Shown here one piece after another: positions 44,907 through 53,666 of a stretch of 64,000 nt of DNA; the first letter of the stretch is position 1; every line of letters starts with the position of its first letter. The position numbers and the translations under genes were made by a program. Source of the stretch: UBA6163 sp031411655 (lineage in GTDB: Bacteria; Planctomycetota; Planctomycetia; Pirellulales; Pirellulaceae); assembly GCA_031411655.1 (NCBI GenBank), contig JANOBM010000124.1, forward strand, positions 66,646 through 130,645, given 5' to 3'. Below the pieces are notes generated by a model, which saw nothing but the letters and a program-made list of their open reading frames with translations, was not told the DNA's origin and searched no databases.

Positions 44907-45653
44907 TTAGCAGTGTCTTGCCAAAAAGGCATCGAAGTCGTCCTGTGTGTCGATGCCTGCCGGAGCAGCATCGATTCGGGTAACGACGATTTGCTTGCCC
45001 GACTCGAGGGCACGCAATTGTTCTAGCTTTTCGACCTGTTCGAGATGTCCTACAGGCTGGGCTTGAAACCAACGTAGAAAATCGCGTCGATAGGCATACA
45101 AGCCGACATGGTGCCAGAACAACGGCGGCTCGGCGGCGAGCATCGACTCATTGACTCCATCGCGAACGCAGGGAATTGCAGCCCGACTGAAGTAGAGTGC
45201 TCTTCCGTCGTTTCCGATGACCGCCTTTACGCAGTTCTTATTTTCAAGCGTTGACAATTCGCGAATAGGCCGGGCGACGGTTGCGATGTCAGCCCAGGGA
45301 TTATCGATTAACGACCTGGCCACTTGATCGATCGCATTCGGGTCAATTTCAGGCTCATCGCCTTGGACATTTACGAATATTTCAACATCGGGATGGTGCT
45401 CAGCAACTTCCGCCAATCGGTCGGTTCCACTTTGGCATGAAACGCTAGTCATGATGACCGCGGCGCCAAATGCGATCGCCTCTTTTTCAAGCCGCGAATC
45501 ATCCACAGCGATGGTAACGGCAGAGGGAAGTCTCGCCTTTAGAGCTGCTTCATAGGTGTACTGCAAAACGGATTTGCCGCCGGCACGAAGTAGCAATTTC
45601 TCGGGCAAGCGAGTGGATGCTAAGCGTGCCGGTATCACCACATGAATGGACAT
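44907..45653 (-). CDS. kdsB: 3-deoxy-manno-octulosonate cytidylyltransferase
   Basis: A 248-residue enzyme that makes CMP-Kdo from CTP and Kdo, committing Kdo to lipopolysaccharide or capsule. Signature motifs: VVIPARLASTRLPEKLL (nucleotide-binding RLxSxRLPxK), MTSVSCQSGTDRLAEV, VNVQGDEPEI, ALYFSRAAIPCVRD and HVGLYAYRRDFL. Length and motifs are normal for the family, so the enzyme is probably active. It is the last of a minus-strand run with the ExeA-type ATPase and the BY-kinase-like gene, linking that run to envelope polysaccharide. Confidence 0.96.
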   Translation of the reverse strand: MSIHVVIPARLASTRLPEKLLLRAGGKSVLQYTYEAALKARLPSAVTIAVDDSRLEKEAIAFGAAVIMTSVSCQSGTDRLAEVAEHHPDVEIFVNVQGDEPEIDPNAIDQVARSLIDNPWADIATVARPIRELSTLENKNCVKAVIGNDGRALYFSRAAIPCVRDGVNESMLAAEPPLFWHHVGLYAYRRDFLRWFQAQPVGHLEQVEKLEQLRALESGKQIVVTRIDAAPAGIDTQDDFDAFLARHC

Positions 45654-45688
45654 TAAAGGCTACTGCAAGTGTGGGCAGAATGAATGAC

Positions 45689-46516
45689 TCACGCAGCCGA
45701 AGCGACAAGTTCCTGGTGCACATTCTCGATGTGCTGGGGCTCGATTCGATGCACATCGTCGGCATAGCCAACCATCAAAGCCAGGTCGGCAAGTCGGTTG
45801 ATGCGGCGTGGGATACCTGCGGATCGCAAATGCAGCAATTCCAGCGAGTCCCGTGAGAAAATATGAGCGGCATCGGCTCCGACAACGGCAAGGCGATGTT
45901 TGATGTATTGGGCTGTCTGAGCAGCGTTGAACCGATTTAAGATGCACTTTGCGGACAAGCGGTCATCTAACGCTCGATAACGCTCCACTTGCGTAAGCAG
46001 AGTGGTATGGCCTGCAAGGACTAGTGTTAAAGAGGATTCGGAACGATGTCGATCATGCTGAAGGTTTAGCAATAATCGCAGTGTTTCAAGTTGTTCGCTC
46101 GATGTCAAAACCTGCGCTTCATCGACGATGACGACCGCTTGTTTGGATTCCTCAATGTTTTTTTGCAGGAATGTATTCAGCCGGCGAAGTGTCATTCGCG
46201 CTGGTTCGTCTCCCGTCGTACTCTCACCGGTCAGCTCGTCGGCGACATGCCCGAGCAACTGTTCACCGCTTAAGTTGGGGAAGACGATTTTGGCTATCGG
46301 AGCGGCCTTGTCATCTAGTTGCTCAAGCAGGGTTTCTAGAAGCAGGGTTTTGCCCATGCCGCTGTCACCGCACATTGCAACGGCGGCACGGCGATTCTCG
46401 ATGGCAAATCGGAGTTGAAGTAACGCTGCTTGGTGAGCATCCGATTCGAAAAAGAATCGACGGTCGCCCCAATTCTCGAAGGGACGCTCAGCAATATTCC
46501 AGTGCATTTCATACAT
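45689..46516 (-). CDS. ExeA/GspA-type AAA ATPase
   Basis: A 275-residue ATPase opening MHWNIAERPFENWGDRRFFFESDAHQAAL, typical of the ExeA group (AAA_22). Walker A is CGDSGMGKTLLLETL, Walker B VVIVDEAQVL, sensor region LTLVLAGHTTL. The C-terminal lid includes RSAGIPRRINRLADLALM. Such ATPases assist type II secretion or accompany polysaccharide-export and exosortase (XrtA-type) clusters. Here it lies between kdsB and a BY-kinase-like gene, so a role in polysaccharide export or envelope assembly is likelier than protein secretion. Confidence 0.88.
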   Translation of the reverse strand: MYEMHWNIAERPFENWGDRRFFFESDAHQAALLQLRFAIENRRAAVAMCGDSGMGKTLLLETLLEQLDDKAAPIAKIVFPNLSGEQLLGHVADELTGESTTGDEPARMTLRRLNTFLQKNIEESKQAVVIVDEAQVLTSSEQLETLRLLLNLQHDRHRSESSLTLVLAGHTTLLTQVERYRALDDRLSAKCILNRFNAAQTAQYIKHRLAVVGADAAHIFSRDSLELLHLRSAGIPRRINRLADLALMVGYADDVHRIEPQHIENVHQELVASAA

Positions 46517-46554
46517 AGTGACTATTCCAGCAGGATCGAGCGAGGGCGAGCGAC

Positions 46555-47901
46555 TCAGGTAAAGTTTTCGACGATTCCCAAACCGATCACGCCGGCAAGT
46601 TTCAGGCTCTGTTGAACGTTGGCGAGTGACTCGTTATCACGACGTCTTTGATCGACAACAATGATGGCAGCATCAATACTTGACATCGTCTGGATTAATT
46701 CGCCACCTTCGCCCCAGACTCCGCCATCGATGATCACCAAATCAAAAACTTTTCGTAGCTCGGTTATCACTTGACCCAGTTCATCTTCCGAAGCCGGCGT
46801 CAGCATCGGGCTAGATGTCGACTGAAGCGACGGTAATACTGTCAACTGGTCTTCAATGGAGTGCACCGCGACATCGTCGAGCGGCACCTCATCGCGCACG
46901 GCCTCCAGCCAACCTTGTTGCACGTCGACGCGAATGGTATCCGCGAGAGTTTCCTCGCTTTGACCTCCGTCGACTAACGCGACACGCAAGCCTGCGGCGG
47001 CGGCGGACATTGCAACACCAATCGCGACCGTCGTTCGCCCTGCTCGCGGGCGGTCGCTTGTGATCAAAATCGAACGCAAACCTTGAGAGACTGCAACATC
47101 CAAAGGTGAGCCGATCGATTTCATTAAACGTGCGTTGCCAAACAGTTTGACGACGGTTTCAGAAAACTCGAAGGCATCCACTTCCCAAAGCGGCTCAAAC
47201 GGCTTTGACGAATGGGTTACTGCCTCGCGCAAGAGCGGCATCGGGTCAGAAAGCGGCGTCTTGGTACTTGGCTTGGCGGCGGACTCCGTCGCTAGCGTTT
47301 CCGCTTTAGCGCGTGCAAACTCTAGCGATGCTTCCGAATCGCGATATCGGGGGAAAAAAACTTCCGGCTCGTCGATTAACGGTGCTTTCCACCGTCCTTG
47401 GACCGCGGGTGACTCGGTGGGGAAATCGTAGGCAGTAAGCGTATGGCTCACGACCGCTGAACGTCGCGCTTGGTCCGCTATCGAAGCAGGACCGTGGCTG
47501 CCAGGCATCGCGTTCAGATGCTGGTGCACAGAACCGGATAACGAGTCATTCGATGGGAAATGCGATTCTGACTTCGTTTGCGCCGGCAAGGTCGGCGCAT
47601 TCATGGGTTGCGTTGGATGCGTTTGAGTTCGAGGGACCGAATCAGTGGCCGTGTTTCTTGGAATGCGAGCCGCCTGAGTGTGGCCGACATCGACTCGAAA
47701 ATAGGATTCTTCAGGAAGGGCACTCCAGGTACCGGCTTCTTGAACCTGAATCGGTTCCGACATCAGCACCGAGTTCTCGATGCCACTGAAATCATCGGAG
47801 GTAGCCCGCATCGGTAGATGCGGTGGGTTGATGTGGCTCGCTGATTTGTCAGACTGCGTGCGTGCGTGCGCTCGGATAAACGCTTGGTTGATAAGGCTCA
47901 T
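46555..47901 (-). CDS. BY-kinase/CpsD-like P-loop protein with degenerate Walker A
   Basis: A 448-residue protein. Residues 1-230 are low-complexity and poorly conserved. The C-terminal 200 residues have the CpsD/CapB (MinD-like) fold: ITSDRPRAGRTTVAIGVAMSAAAAGLRVALVDGG, VIIDGGVWGEGGE and AIIVVDQRRRD. The P-loop lysine is replaced (AGRTT instead of GKTT), the Walker A' motif ends DGG, and there is no C-terminal tyrosine cluster, so tyrosine kinase activity is doubtful. It may be a regulatory pseudokinase of polysaccharide export. It shares the strand and spacing with the ExeA-type ATPase and the membrane protein upstream. Confidence 0.8.
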   Translation of the reverse strand: MSLINQAFIRAHARTQSDKSASHINPPHLPMRATSDDFSGIENSVLMSEPIQVQEAGTWSALPEESYFRVDVGHTQAARIPRNTATDSVPRTQTHPTQPMNAPTLPAQTKSESHFPSNDSLSGSVHQHLNAMPGSHGPASIADQARRSAVVSHTLTAYDFPTESPAVQGRWKAPLIDEPEVFFPRYRDSEASLEFARAKAETLATESAAKPSTKTPLSDPMPLLREAVTHSSKPFEPLWEVDAFEFSETVVKLFGNARLMKSIGSPLDVAVSQGLRSILITSDRPRAGRTTVAIGVAMSAAAAGLRVALVDGGQSEETLADTIRVDVQQGWLEAVRDEVPLDDVAVHSIEDQLTVLPSLQSTSSPMLTPASEDELGQVITELRKVFDLVIIDGGVWGEGGELIQTMSSIDAAIIVVDQRRRDNESLANVQQSLKLAGVIGLGIVENFT

Positions 47902-47970
47902 CGATGGCTTCCAGTTTGCGGCGCTCGGACGGATGTTTTGGCAGAAAACAACATGTCGTTTTGCTGGTGA

Positions 47971-49161
47971 CTAGCGACTATATGGATTTGCATTGCTGTC
48001 GGACGTTAACGCAGCTTGTTGTGCTACGGGAGCGCCGCCCGGAGCCGCCGTTGCCGACACGGAACGAACGCCTTGTTGCACCGCCGAATCTTGCGGTAGG
48101 TACCGACTCCAATCGTCTATTGGGTTTGGAGTGGCAGAGTAGCGAGGCTGTTGCGAAGATAATCGCTCGGCGACCCAAGGCACCAACATGTTCGGGTCAA
48201 AAGTCGGCTCAAGCGGCGTTTTCGAATCGAAGTATCGGGAATCGATATTGGCTTCGTCGAGCGACGGATTACTCGATACTGAAGTCGAGTTTGCCGGCAA
48301 GGGCGGGGCGAGTGGAAGTGACTCATTCGATGCAACACCTGCAGGTAGCTCGCTTGGTTGTGGCGATTCGGAGTTGTTAGCTGCCGCAAAAACAGAGTGG
48401 GGGTCGACGTAGAACGCACCGTCATCGTCTGACGTTACGGGTGGTAAGCTTGGTCCCGGCTGCAATGCTGACTCCACCTTAGACTCTGTTTCTGGAGCTA
48501 CGATCGTTGCCACGGAAGCAATCGGTGGCGGATTGCTGGTTTGTAAATCATCGGCGCTGTTCGCAGGCTGTGTTGTGGGCGCGGCAAGTGAAGCAACGGA
48601 TGGCGTTTGGGCTACATCAGTCGATGGCCCCGGTATTGGTGGCGACGACGTAATTGAACTGCTCGTTTCGGCTTGAAAGAGTGTTTCGCCGGTTTTGTTG
48701 GTATCCGTCTGGCTAAGGCCGGTGTCGTTCCAGCCCTTGGGCTTCGGTGCGGGAATACGCTGACCCGTCATCCAAGCAGCGGCGACGATGACGATTAACG
48801 TGACAAGCAGGATCAATCTCGAGCCCACCCGTTCCATCCAGCTACGGCCTGAAGGGTCTTTGGCCGTCACGGTCGCAGACTGCACCGCGTGCGCCAGGTT
48901 TGTCTGGTTCGCTGGGTTTGCCTGGTCACTTTGAAGACTTCGATCGACAGGGTTTGCCGCGTTTGTCAACGTTTCTCTGTCGACAAGTTTGTTGACGGCG
49001 GCGGGCGGGTCGACGCGGAAGTGGAGCTCGTCACTAGCCGAGTTAGGCTCAGAGTTCGAGTGGGGCGATGGACCCGAGGTACGCGCCCGTAAGTTAGGAA
49101 GCTGAAAAAGCACGGGTGCCGGTTCGTCGAGTCGTGTTTTTTGGCGAAGAACGGACATCAT
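47971..49161 (-). CDS. Single-pass membrane protein, function unknown
   Basis: A 396-residue protein not recognised as a known family. A polar N-terminal region of about 110 residues precedes one membrane helix (SRLILLVTLIVIVAAAWM, about 114-131). The rest is a Pro/Ser/Thr-rich region, likely disordered and outside the cytoplasm, with no cysteines or catalytic motif. It starts the minus-strand run that contains the BY-kinase-like protein and ExeA-type ATPase, a position where polysaccharide co-polymerases or anchoring proteins often sit. ATG at 49161 and 49158 are both possible. Confidence 0.65.
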   Translation of the reverse strand: MMSVLRQKTRLDEPAPVLFQLPNLRARTSGPSPHSNSEPNSASDELHFRVDPPAAVNKLVDRETLTNAANPVDRSLQSDQANPANQTNLAHAVQSATVTAKDPSGRSWMERVGSRLILLVTLIVIVAAAWMTGQRIPAPKPKGWNDTGLSQTDTNKTGETLFQAETSSSITSSPPIPGPSTDVAQTPSVASLAAPTTQPANSADDLQTSNPPPIASVATIVAPETESKVESALQPGPSLPPVTSDDDGAFYVDPHSVFAAANNSESPQPSELPAGVASNESLPLAPPLPANSTSVSSNPSLDEANIDSRYFDSKTPLEPTFDPNMLVPWVAERLSSQQPRYSATPNPIDDWSRYLPQDSAVQQGVRSVSATAAPGGAPVAQQAALTSDSNANPYSR

Positions 49162-49200
49162 TCAGTCATCCATGACGTGGCATCAAAGCAGTTCCAACCA

Positions 49201-49236
49201 GCCTGCCACCGGTTCGAGAATCGGCAAACGGCAGGC
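49201..49236. other. Two-stem hairpin in the metH divergent leader
   Basis: An outer stem GCCTGCC (49201-49207) / GGCAGGC (49230-49236) encloses an inner stem CCGGTT / AATCGG (49209-49224, one G-U pair) with loop CGAG. It lies 203 bases before metH and 40 bases upstream of the divergent membrane protein. It does not match the SAH, SAM or cobalamin riboswitch cores I know. It could be an RNA structure in either leader or a protein-binding dyad. Confidence 0.4.
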
Positions 49237-49438
49237 ATCTTTAACTATCGGTAACGTTTGTGACGATCTTGAGGTTTTTGCGGGATAGTTAAAATGCGTG
49301 GGCTTGGTGGACGTTGTGGTTGAAATTGCTTCATTCGCTGTTCAAGCAAGGGATAGAACCTTGTCCGATTTCTGCTGTCCAATGACAATGCCGACTTAAC
49401 GCAATTTTTGCTTCGACCGCTTATTTAATTGAATTCTG

Positions 49439-52400
49439 ATGCTTCGGCCCGAAAACGCGACCCTTCTTCTTCCTGAGCTCATCCGCGAACGAATTTTGAT
49501 TCTCGACGGAGCGATGGGGACGATGATCCAAAGGCTCCATTTAGACGAAGCAGCAGCGCGCGGCGACCGTTTTGCGTCGCATCACAAGGATCTGAACCGT
49601 TTTTCCGACATTCTTTGCTTAACGCATCCGGAAAAGATCACCGACATTCATCGTGCTTACCTTGAGGCTGGCGCGGATATCGTCGAAACGAACTCGTTCG
49701 GCGCGTCACCGATCGGCATGATCGAGTTTGATTTGCCGCTTGAACTCGTCGATGAAATCAACATTGCCGCTGTCAAATGTGCAAAAAAAGCAACCGAGGA
49801 GTTTAGTGAGCGAACTCCGGATCGGCCGCGTTTTGTGGCCGGGTCGATCGGACCCACGAGTCGGCAGACGGCGATTAGCACGAAGGTCGACGATGCGGCT
49901 CATCGCGACGTTACTTTTCATGAGATGGTTGCCAGCTATCGACATCAAGTCGAGGCGTTGGTGAAGGCCGGCGTAGACATCTTGCTCCCGGAAACGGCCA
50001 TCGACACGTTAAACTTGAAGGCGTGTTTGTATGCGATTGAAGAGTTCTTTGCGGCCGGTGGGCGACGTGTCCCTGTGATGGCAAGCGGAACGTTTGACAT
50101 CGGCGGTCGGACGTTTGTAAGTGGTCAAAGCGTGGAAGCCTTTGTGACTGCCCTCGAGCATTTTCCGTTATTGTCGATTGGCATGAATTGCGCGCTGGGG
50201 CCGGATGTTATGCGTCCCCATTTAGAAGCGATGGCGAAAGTGGCACCGGTTCCGATCAGTTGTCATCCCAACGCTGGGCTCCCCAATGAAATGGGACAAT
50301 ACGATCTAGGCCCCAAACAGATGGCCGAAATGATTGCTGATTTCGCGGCCAACGGCTGGCTTAACATCGTGGGTGGATGTTGTGGTACCACCCCTGATCA
50401 CATTCGAGCGATCAGTGAATCCGTTCGAAAGATCAAACCGCGCCAAGATCAAACGGGTCCTGTTTACACTCGGCTATCAGGACAATTGCCATTCGTGATG
50501 CGACCTGAGATTCCGTTCACCATGATCGGTGAACGAACGAATGTGACGGGAAGTCGAAAGTTCGCTGGACTGATTCGCGACGAGAAGTATGACGACGCCA
50601 TCGAGGTGGCACGCGATCAAGTCGTCAACGGTGCCTCCATTATCGATATCAATTTTGATGATGCGTTGCTCGATGGTGCGGAAGCCATGACTCGATTCCT
50701 TCGCCTTCTCGCGGGTGAAAGCGTTGCCGCAGCGGTTCCCGTGATGATCGATAGTAGCAAATGGGAAGTCATCGAGGCGGGCCTGCAAAACGTTCAAGGC
50801 AAAGCGATTGTCAATTCGATTTCGTTAAAAGATGGCGAAGAAAAATTCATCGAGCGTGCCAAACTGGTGCGTCAATACGGTGCCGCTGCAGTGGTGATGG
50901 CCTTTGATGAGAAAGGGCAAGCGGCGACAGAGGACGATAAAGTTGCGATCTGTAAACGAGCCTATAAGGTACTGACAGAAATAGTACGCTTTCCGCCTGA
51001 GGATATCATTTTTGATCCTAACATTCTTACCGTCGGGACCGGGATCGAAGATCACAACAACTACGCAGTCGATTTCATTCAAGCGGTAAAGCGAATCAAG
51101 CACGAATGCCCTGGCGCTAAGACAAGCGGTGGAGTAAGCAACATCAGCTTTAGCTTTCGAGGGAATGATCGCGTTCGCGAAGCAATGCACTCAGCGTTTC
51201 TTTACCATGCGGTTCGAGCGGGCTTGGACATGGGTATCGTGAACGCGGGCCAATTGGAGATCTACGAGGAAATCCCAAAAGATTTGCTCACCCACGTCGA
51301 AGATGTCTTGCTCAATCGTCGCGCGGATGCAACCGATCGGCTACTCGAGTTTTCCGAGACGGTAAAAGGAACCGGCGCTGCGAAGAAGTCTTCGGAAGAC
51401 ATGTCGTGGCGCGAGGCCTCGGTGCGTGATCGTCTTAAGCACGCCCTGATTAAAGGGATTGATAAGTTTATTGTCGAAGATACTGAGGAAGCACGACTCG
51501 AAATGAGCAAGTGCCTCGATGTCATCGAAGGTCCCTTGATGGACGGCATGCAGGTCGTCGGTGATCTGTTTGGACAAGGTAAGATGTTTCTCCCTCAAGT
51601 CGTTAAGTCGGCCCGGGTGATGAAGAAGGCAGTCGCCTACCTTGAGCCCTTTATGGAAGCAGAAAAACTTGCTGGTGGCGACACGACGGTTTCGTCACGA
51701 GGCAAGTTCTTGATCGCTACCGTCAAAGGAGATGTTCATGACATTGGTAAGAACATTGTGGGTGTGGTTCTCCAGTGCAACAACTACGAGGTGATCGACC
51801 TCGGAGTGATGGTGTCTGCTGAAAGAATTCTCGACGAAGCCGTCAAGATCGGCGCGGACATGGTCGGCTTGTCGGGACTCATTACACCAAGCCTCGATGA
51901 GATGGTTCATGTGGCCAGAGAAATGAAACGCCGAAATATGAACATTCCGTTGCTCATCGGCGGTGCAACCACTAGCGCTAAGCACACGGCCGTCAAGATC
52001 GCTCCCGCGTATGAGCATCCAGTGGTACATGTGCTCGACGCGAGCCGTAGCGTTGGGGTCGTCGAAAAGCTGATCAGCAAAGAACGGCGAGGAGACTTCG
52101 TACGAGAAAATACGCAGTTGCAAGCGGAATTGGTGACCAGCTATCGCGAACGCCAACAGAAATTGATTCCGTATGCAGATGCCTTGGCCAATCGATTTGT
52201 CACGGATTGGAACACGATAGCGATTGACAAGCCAAACTTCATCGGGCTCCGTGTGTTGCACAGTTACCGGCTTGCAGAACTGCGAAATTATATCGATTGG
52301 TCTCCCTTCTTTATGACTTGGGAGTTGAAAGGAAAGTATCCAAAGATATTTGATGACCTTGTCGTGGGGTCCCAAGCGAGTGAACTTTATCACGACGCAA

Positions 52401-53140
52401 ACGAGATGCTCGACGAAATCATCGCAGGCGATTTATTGACGGCGAACGCGGTTTATGGGTTCTTCCCGGCGGCGAGCGACGACGACACGATCATCGTTTA
52501 CGAAGATGAATCACGCGCGACGGAGAAATGTCGTTTTCAATGCCTGCGTCAACAATGGGAGCGGAAAGGGCAGTCCGACTATCGTTCGCTCGCTGACTAT
52601 ATCGCGCCCCTGGGGAGTCGCCTTGATTACATCGGTGCCTTTGCGGTTACCACCGGCATCGGTGCCGACGCATTGACGGCGAAATACAAAGCCGGTCAGG
52701 ATGACTACAACGCGATTATGGCTCAAGCGGTTGCGGATCGATTGGCAGAGGCTTTTGCGGAGCGTTTGCACAAGCAGGCGCGGTGCGACTGGGGTTACGG
52801 TATGGCTGAATCGCTCAGTAGCGACGAATTGATTGACGAGAAGTACCGTGGCATTCGTCCCGCTCCAGGCTATCCCGCCTGCCCGGATCACACGGAGAAA
52901 CGGACACTATTTGACCTGCTTGAAGCAGAGAAAAATGCCGGCATTGAATTGACTGAAAGTTTTGCGATGACGCCCCCGGCAAGCGTAAGTGGGCTCTACT
53001 TTGCACATCCCAACGCCAAGTATTTTGCCGTTGATAGGGTGACCAAAGACCAGGTTATCGATTACGCAAAACGGAAAATGCTACCGCTTCGGACGGTAGA
53101 ACGCTGGCTATCCCCCAATCTCGCTTACGATCCGGACTGA
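49439..53140 (+). CDS. metH: Cobalamin-dependent methionine synthase
   Basis: A full-length 1233-residue MetH that methylates homocysteine from methyltetrahydrofolate via methylcobalamin. The homocysteine-binding domain (1-330) has zinc ligands C251 (GMNCALGP) and C314-C315 (GGCCGTTPDHI). The pterin-binding domain (about 350-640) starts FTMIGERTNVTGSRKFAGLI. The cobalamin cap (about 655-745) and B12 domain (about 750-890) follow, with the DVHDIG motif whose H767 is the lower cobalt ligand. The C-terminal activation domain (about 900-1233) includes RPAPGYPACPDHTEK and is needed for reductive reactivation with SAM. No cobalamin or SAH riboswitch was recognised upstream. Confidence 0.98.
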   Translation: MLRPENATLLLPELIRERILILDGAMGTMIQRLHLDEAAARGDRFASHHKDLNRFSDILCLTHPEKITDIHRAYLEAGADIVETNSFGASPIGMIEFDLPLELVDEINIAAVKCAKKATEEFSERTPDRPRFVAGSIGPTSRQTAISTKVDDAAHRDVTFHEMVASYRHQVEALVKAGVDILLPETAIDTLNLKACLYAIEEFFAAGGRRVPVMASGTFDIGGRTFVSGQSVEAFVTALEHFPLLSIGMNCALGPDVMRPHLEAMAKVAPVPISCHPNAGLPNEMGQYDLGPKQMAEMIADFAANGWLNIVGGCCGTTPDHIRAISESVRKIKPRQDQTGPVYTRLSGQLPFVMRPEIPFTMIGERTNVTGSRKFAGLIRDEKYDDAIEVARDQVVNGASIIDINFDDALLDGAEAMTRFLRLLAGESVAAAVPVMIDSSKWEVIEAGLQNVQGKAIVNSISLKDGEEKFIERAKLVRQYGAAAVVMAFDEKGQAATEDDKVAICKRAYKVLTEIVRFPPEDIIFDPNILTVGTGIEDHNNYAVDFIQAVKRIKHECPGAKTSGGVSNISFSFRGNDRVREAMHSAFLYHAVRAGLDMGIVNAGQLEIYEEIPKDLLTHVEDVLLNRRADATDRLLEFSETVKGTGAAKKSSEDMSWREASVRDRLKHALIKGIDKFIVEDTEEARLEMSKCLDVIEGPLMDGMQVVGDLFGQGKMFLPQVVKSARVMKKAVAYLEPFMEAEKLAGGDTTVSSRGKFLIATVKGDVHDIGKNIVGVVLQCNNYEVIDLGVMVSAERILDEAVKIGADMVGLSGLITPSLDEMVHVAREMKRRNMNIPLLIGGATTSAKHTAVKIAPAYEHPVVHVLDASRSVGVVEKLISKERRGDFVRENTQLQAELVTSYRERQQKLIPYADALANRFVTDWNTIAIDKPNFIGLRVLHSYRLAELRNYIDWSPFFMTWELKGKYPKIFDDLVVGSQASELYHDANEMLDEIIAGDLLTANAVYGFFPAASDDDTIIVYEDESRATEKCRFQCLRQQWERKGQSDYRSLADYIAPLGSRLDYIGAFAVTTGIGADALTAKYKAGQDDYNAIMAQAVADRLAEAFAERLHKQARCDWGYGMAESLSSDELIDEKYRGIRPAPGYPACPDHTEKRTLFDLLEAEKNAGIELTESFAMTPPASVSGLYFAHPNAKYFAVDRVTKDQVIDYAKRKMLPLRTVERWLSPNLAYDPD

Positions 53141-53666
53141 CGTAGGCGTCGATCTAAAATGTCTCTCACTGGATGACAATCGTCCGCCAGTACGTGGTGA
53201 ACCCAGTACGTGGTGAAAATCGGGCCATGGCCTGCGTGCGTATGAACCTATGGCATCGGGGTTTCTAATCGAACCTGGCAACGGTGTCTTTCGGTTTTGT
53301 TCAGACTGGGGCTGTCGACATTCGCCAGTAGACGGGCCCTCATGGGAACACGGGATGCTCACGCGTCCCGACCCATTCTGCGCAGCCTCCCCCCATTCAT
53401 TTGAGAAATCTGGACCCCGAAAATAATTTGAACGGGAGGTGAATGTGAAAATCGCTAACAAAATCAACTTTCTCGCGGGATTCAATCACCCACTTTAAGC
53501 GTCACTTCCCAAGGGCATTTGGGGAGTATGAAGTTTTGCCGTCGACATTGCCGATGAGACTACGTGTATCGATTCGCGCGGTGGTTTGGCGCTGTGATGG
53601 CGTTGCGAAACTGCGGAATTGACAATCGCATTGCGGGCCGGCGTCTCAAGACGATTTAATCCAAGC
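53141..53666. other. Long intergenic region between metH and the HD-GYP gene
   Basis: No gene is supported in these 526 bases. Two structures are visible. A 15-bp direct repeat CCAGTACGTGGTGAA occurs at 53187-53201 and 53203-53217. A 7-bp hairpin GGGATGC-tcac-GCGTCCC (one T-G pair) lies at 53352-53369. The minus strand is open over 125 codons here (53108-53485) with no family features. The middle part may belong to an interspersed repeat. Confidence 0.4.

Noticed and set aside
46555..47901. Functional tyrosine autokinase
   Set aside because: The Walker A lysine is replaced and the C-terminal tyrosine cluster is absent, so only a kinase-like fold is claimed.
49201..49236. SAH or cobalamin riboswitch before metH
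   Set aside because: The conserved cores of these riboswitches are not visible; only a simple two-stem hairpin is present.
53108..53485. 125-codon minus-strand open frame after metH
   Set aside because: It overlaps the metH end, is Arg/Ser/Pro-rich and shows no signal, domain or ribosome-binding site; treated as part of a possible noncoding repeat.
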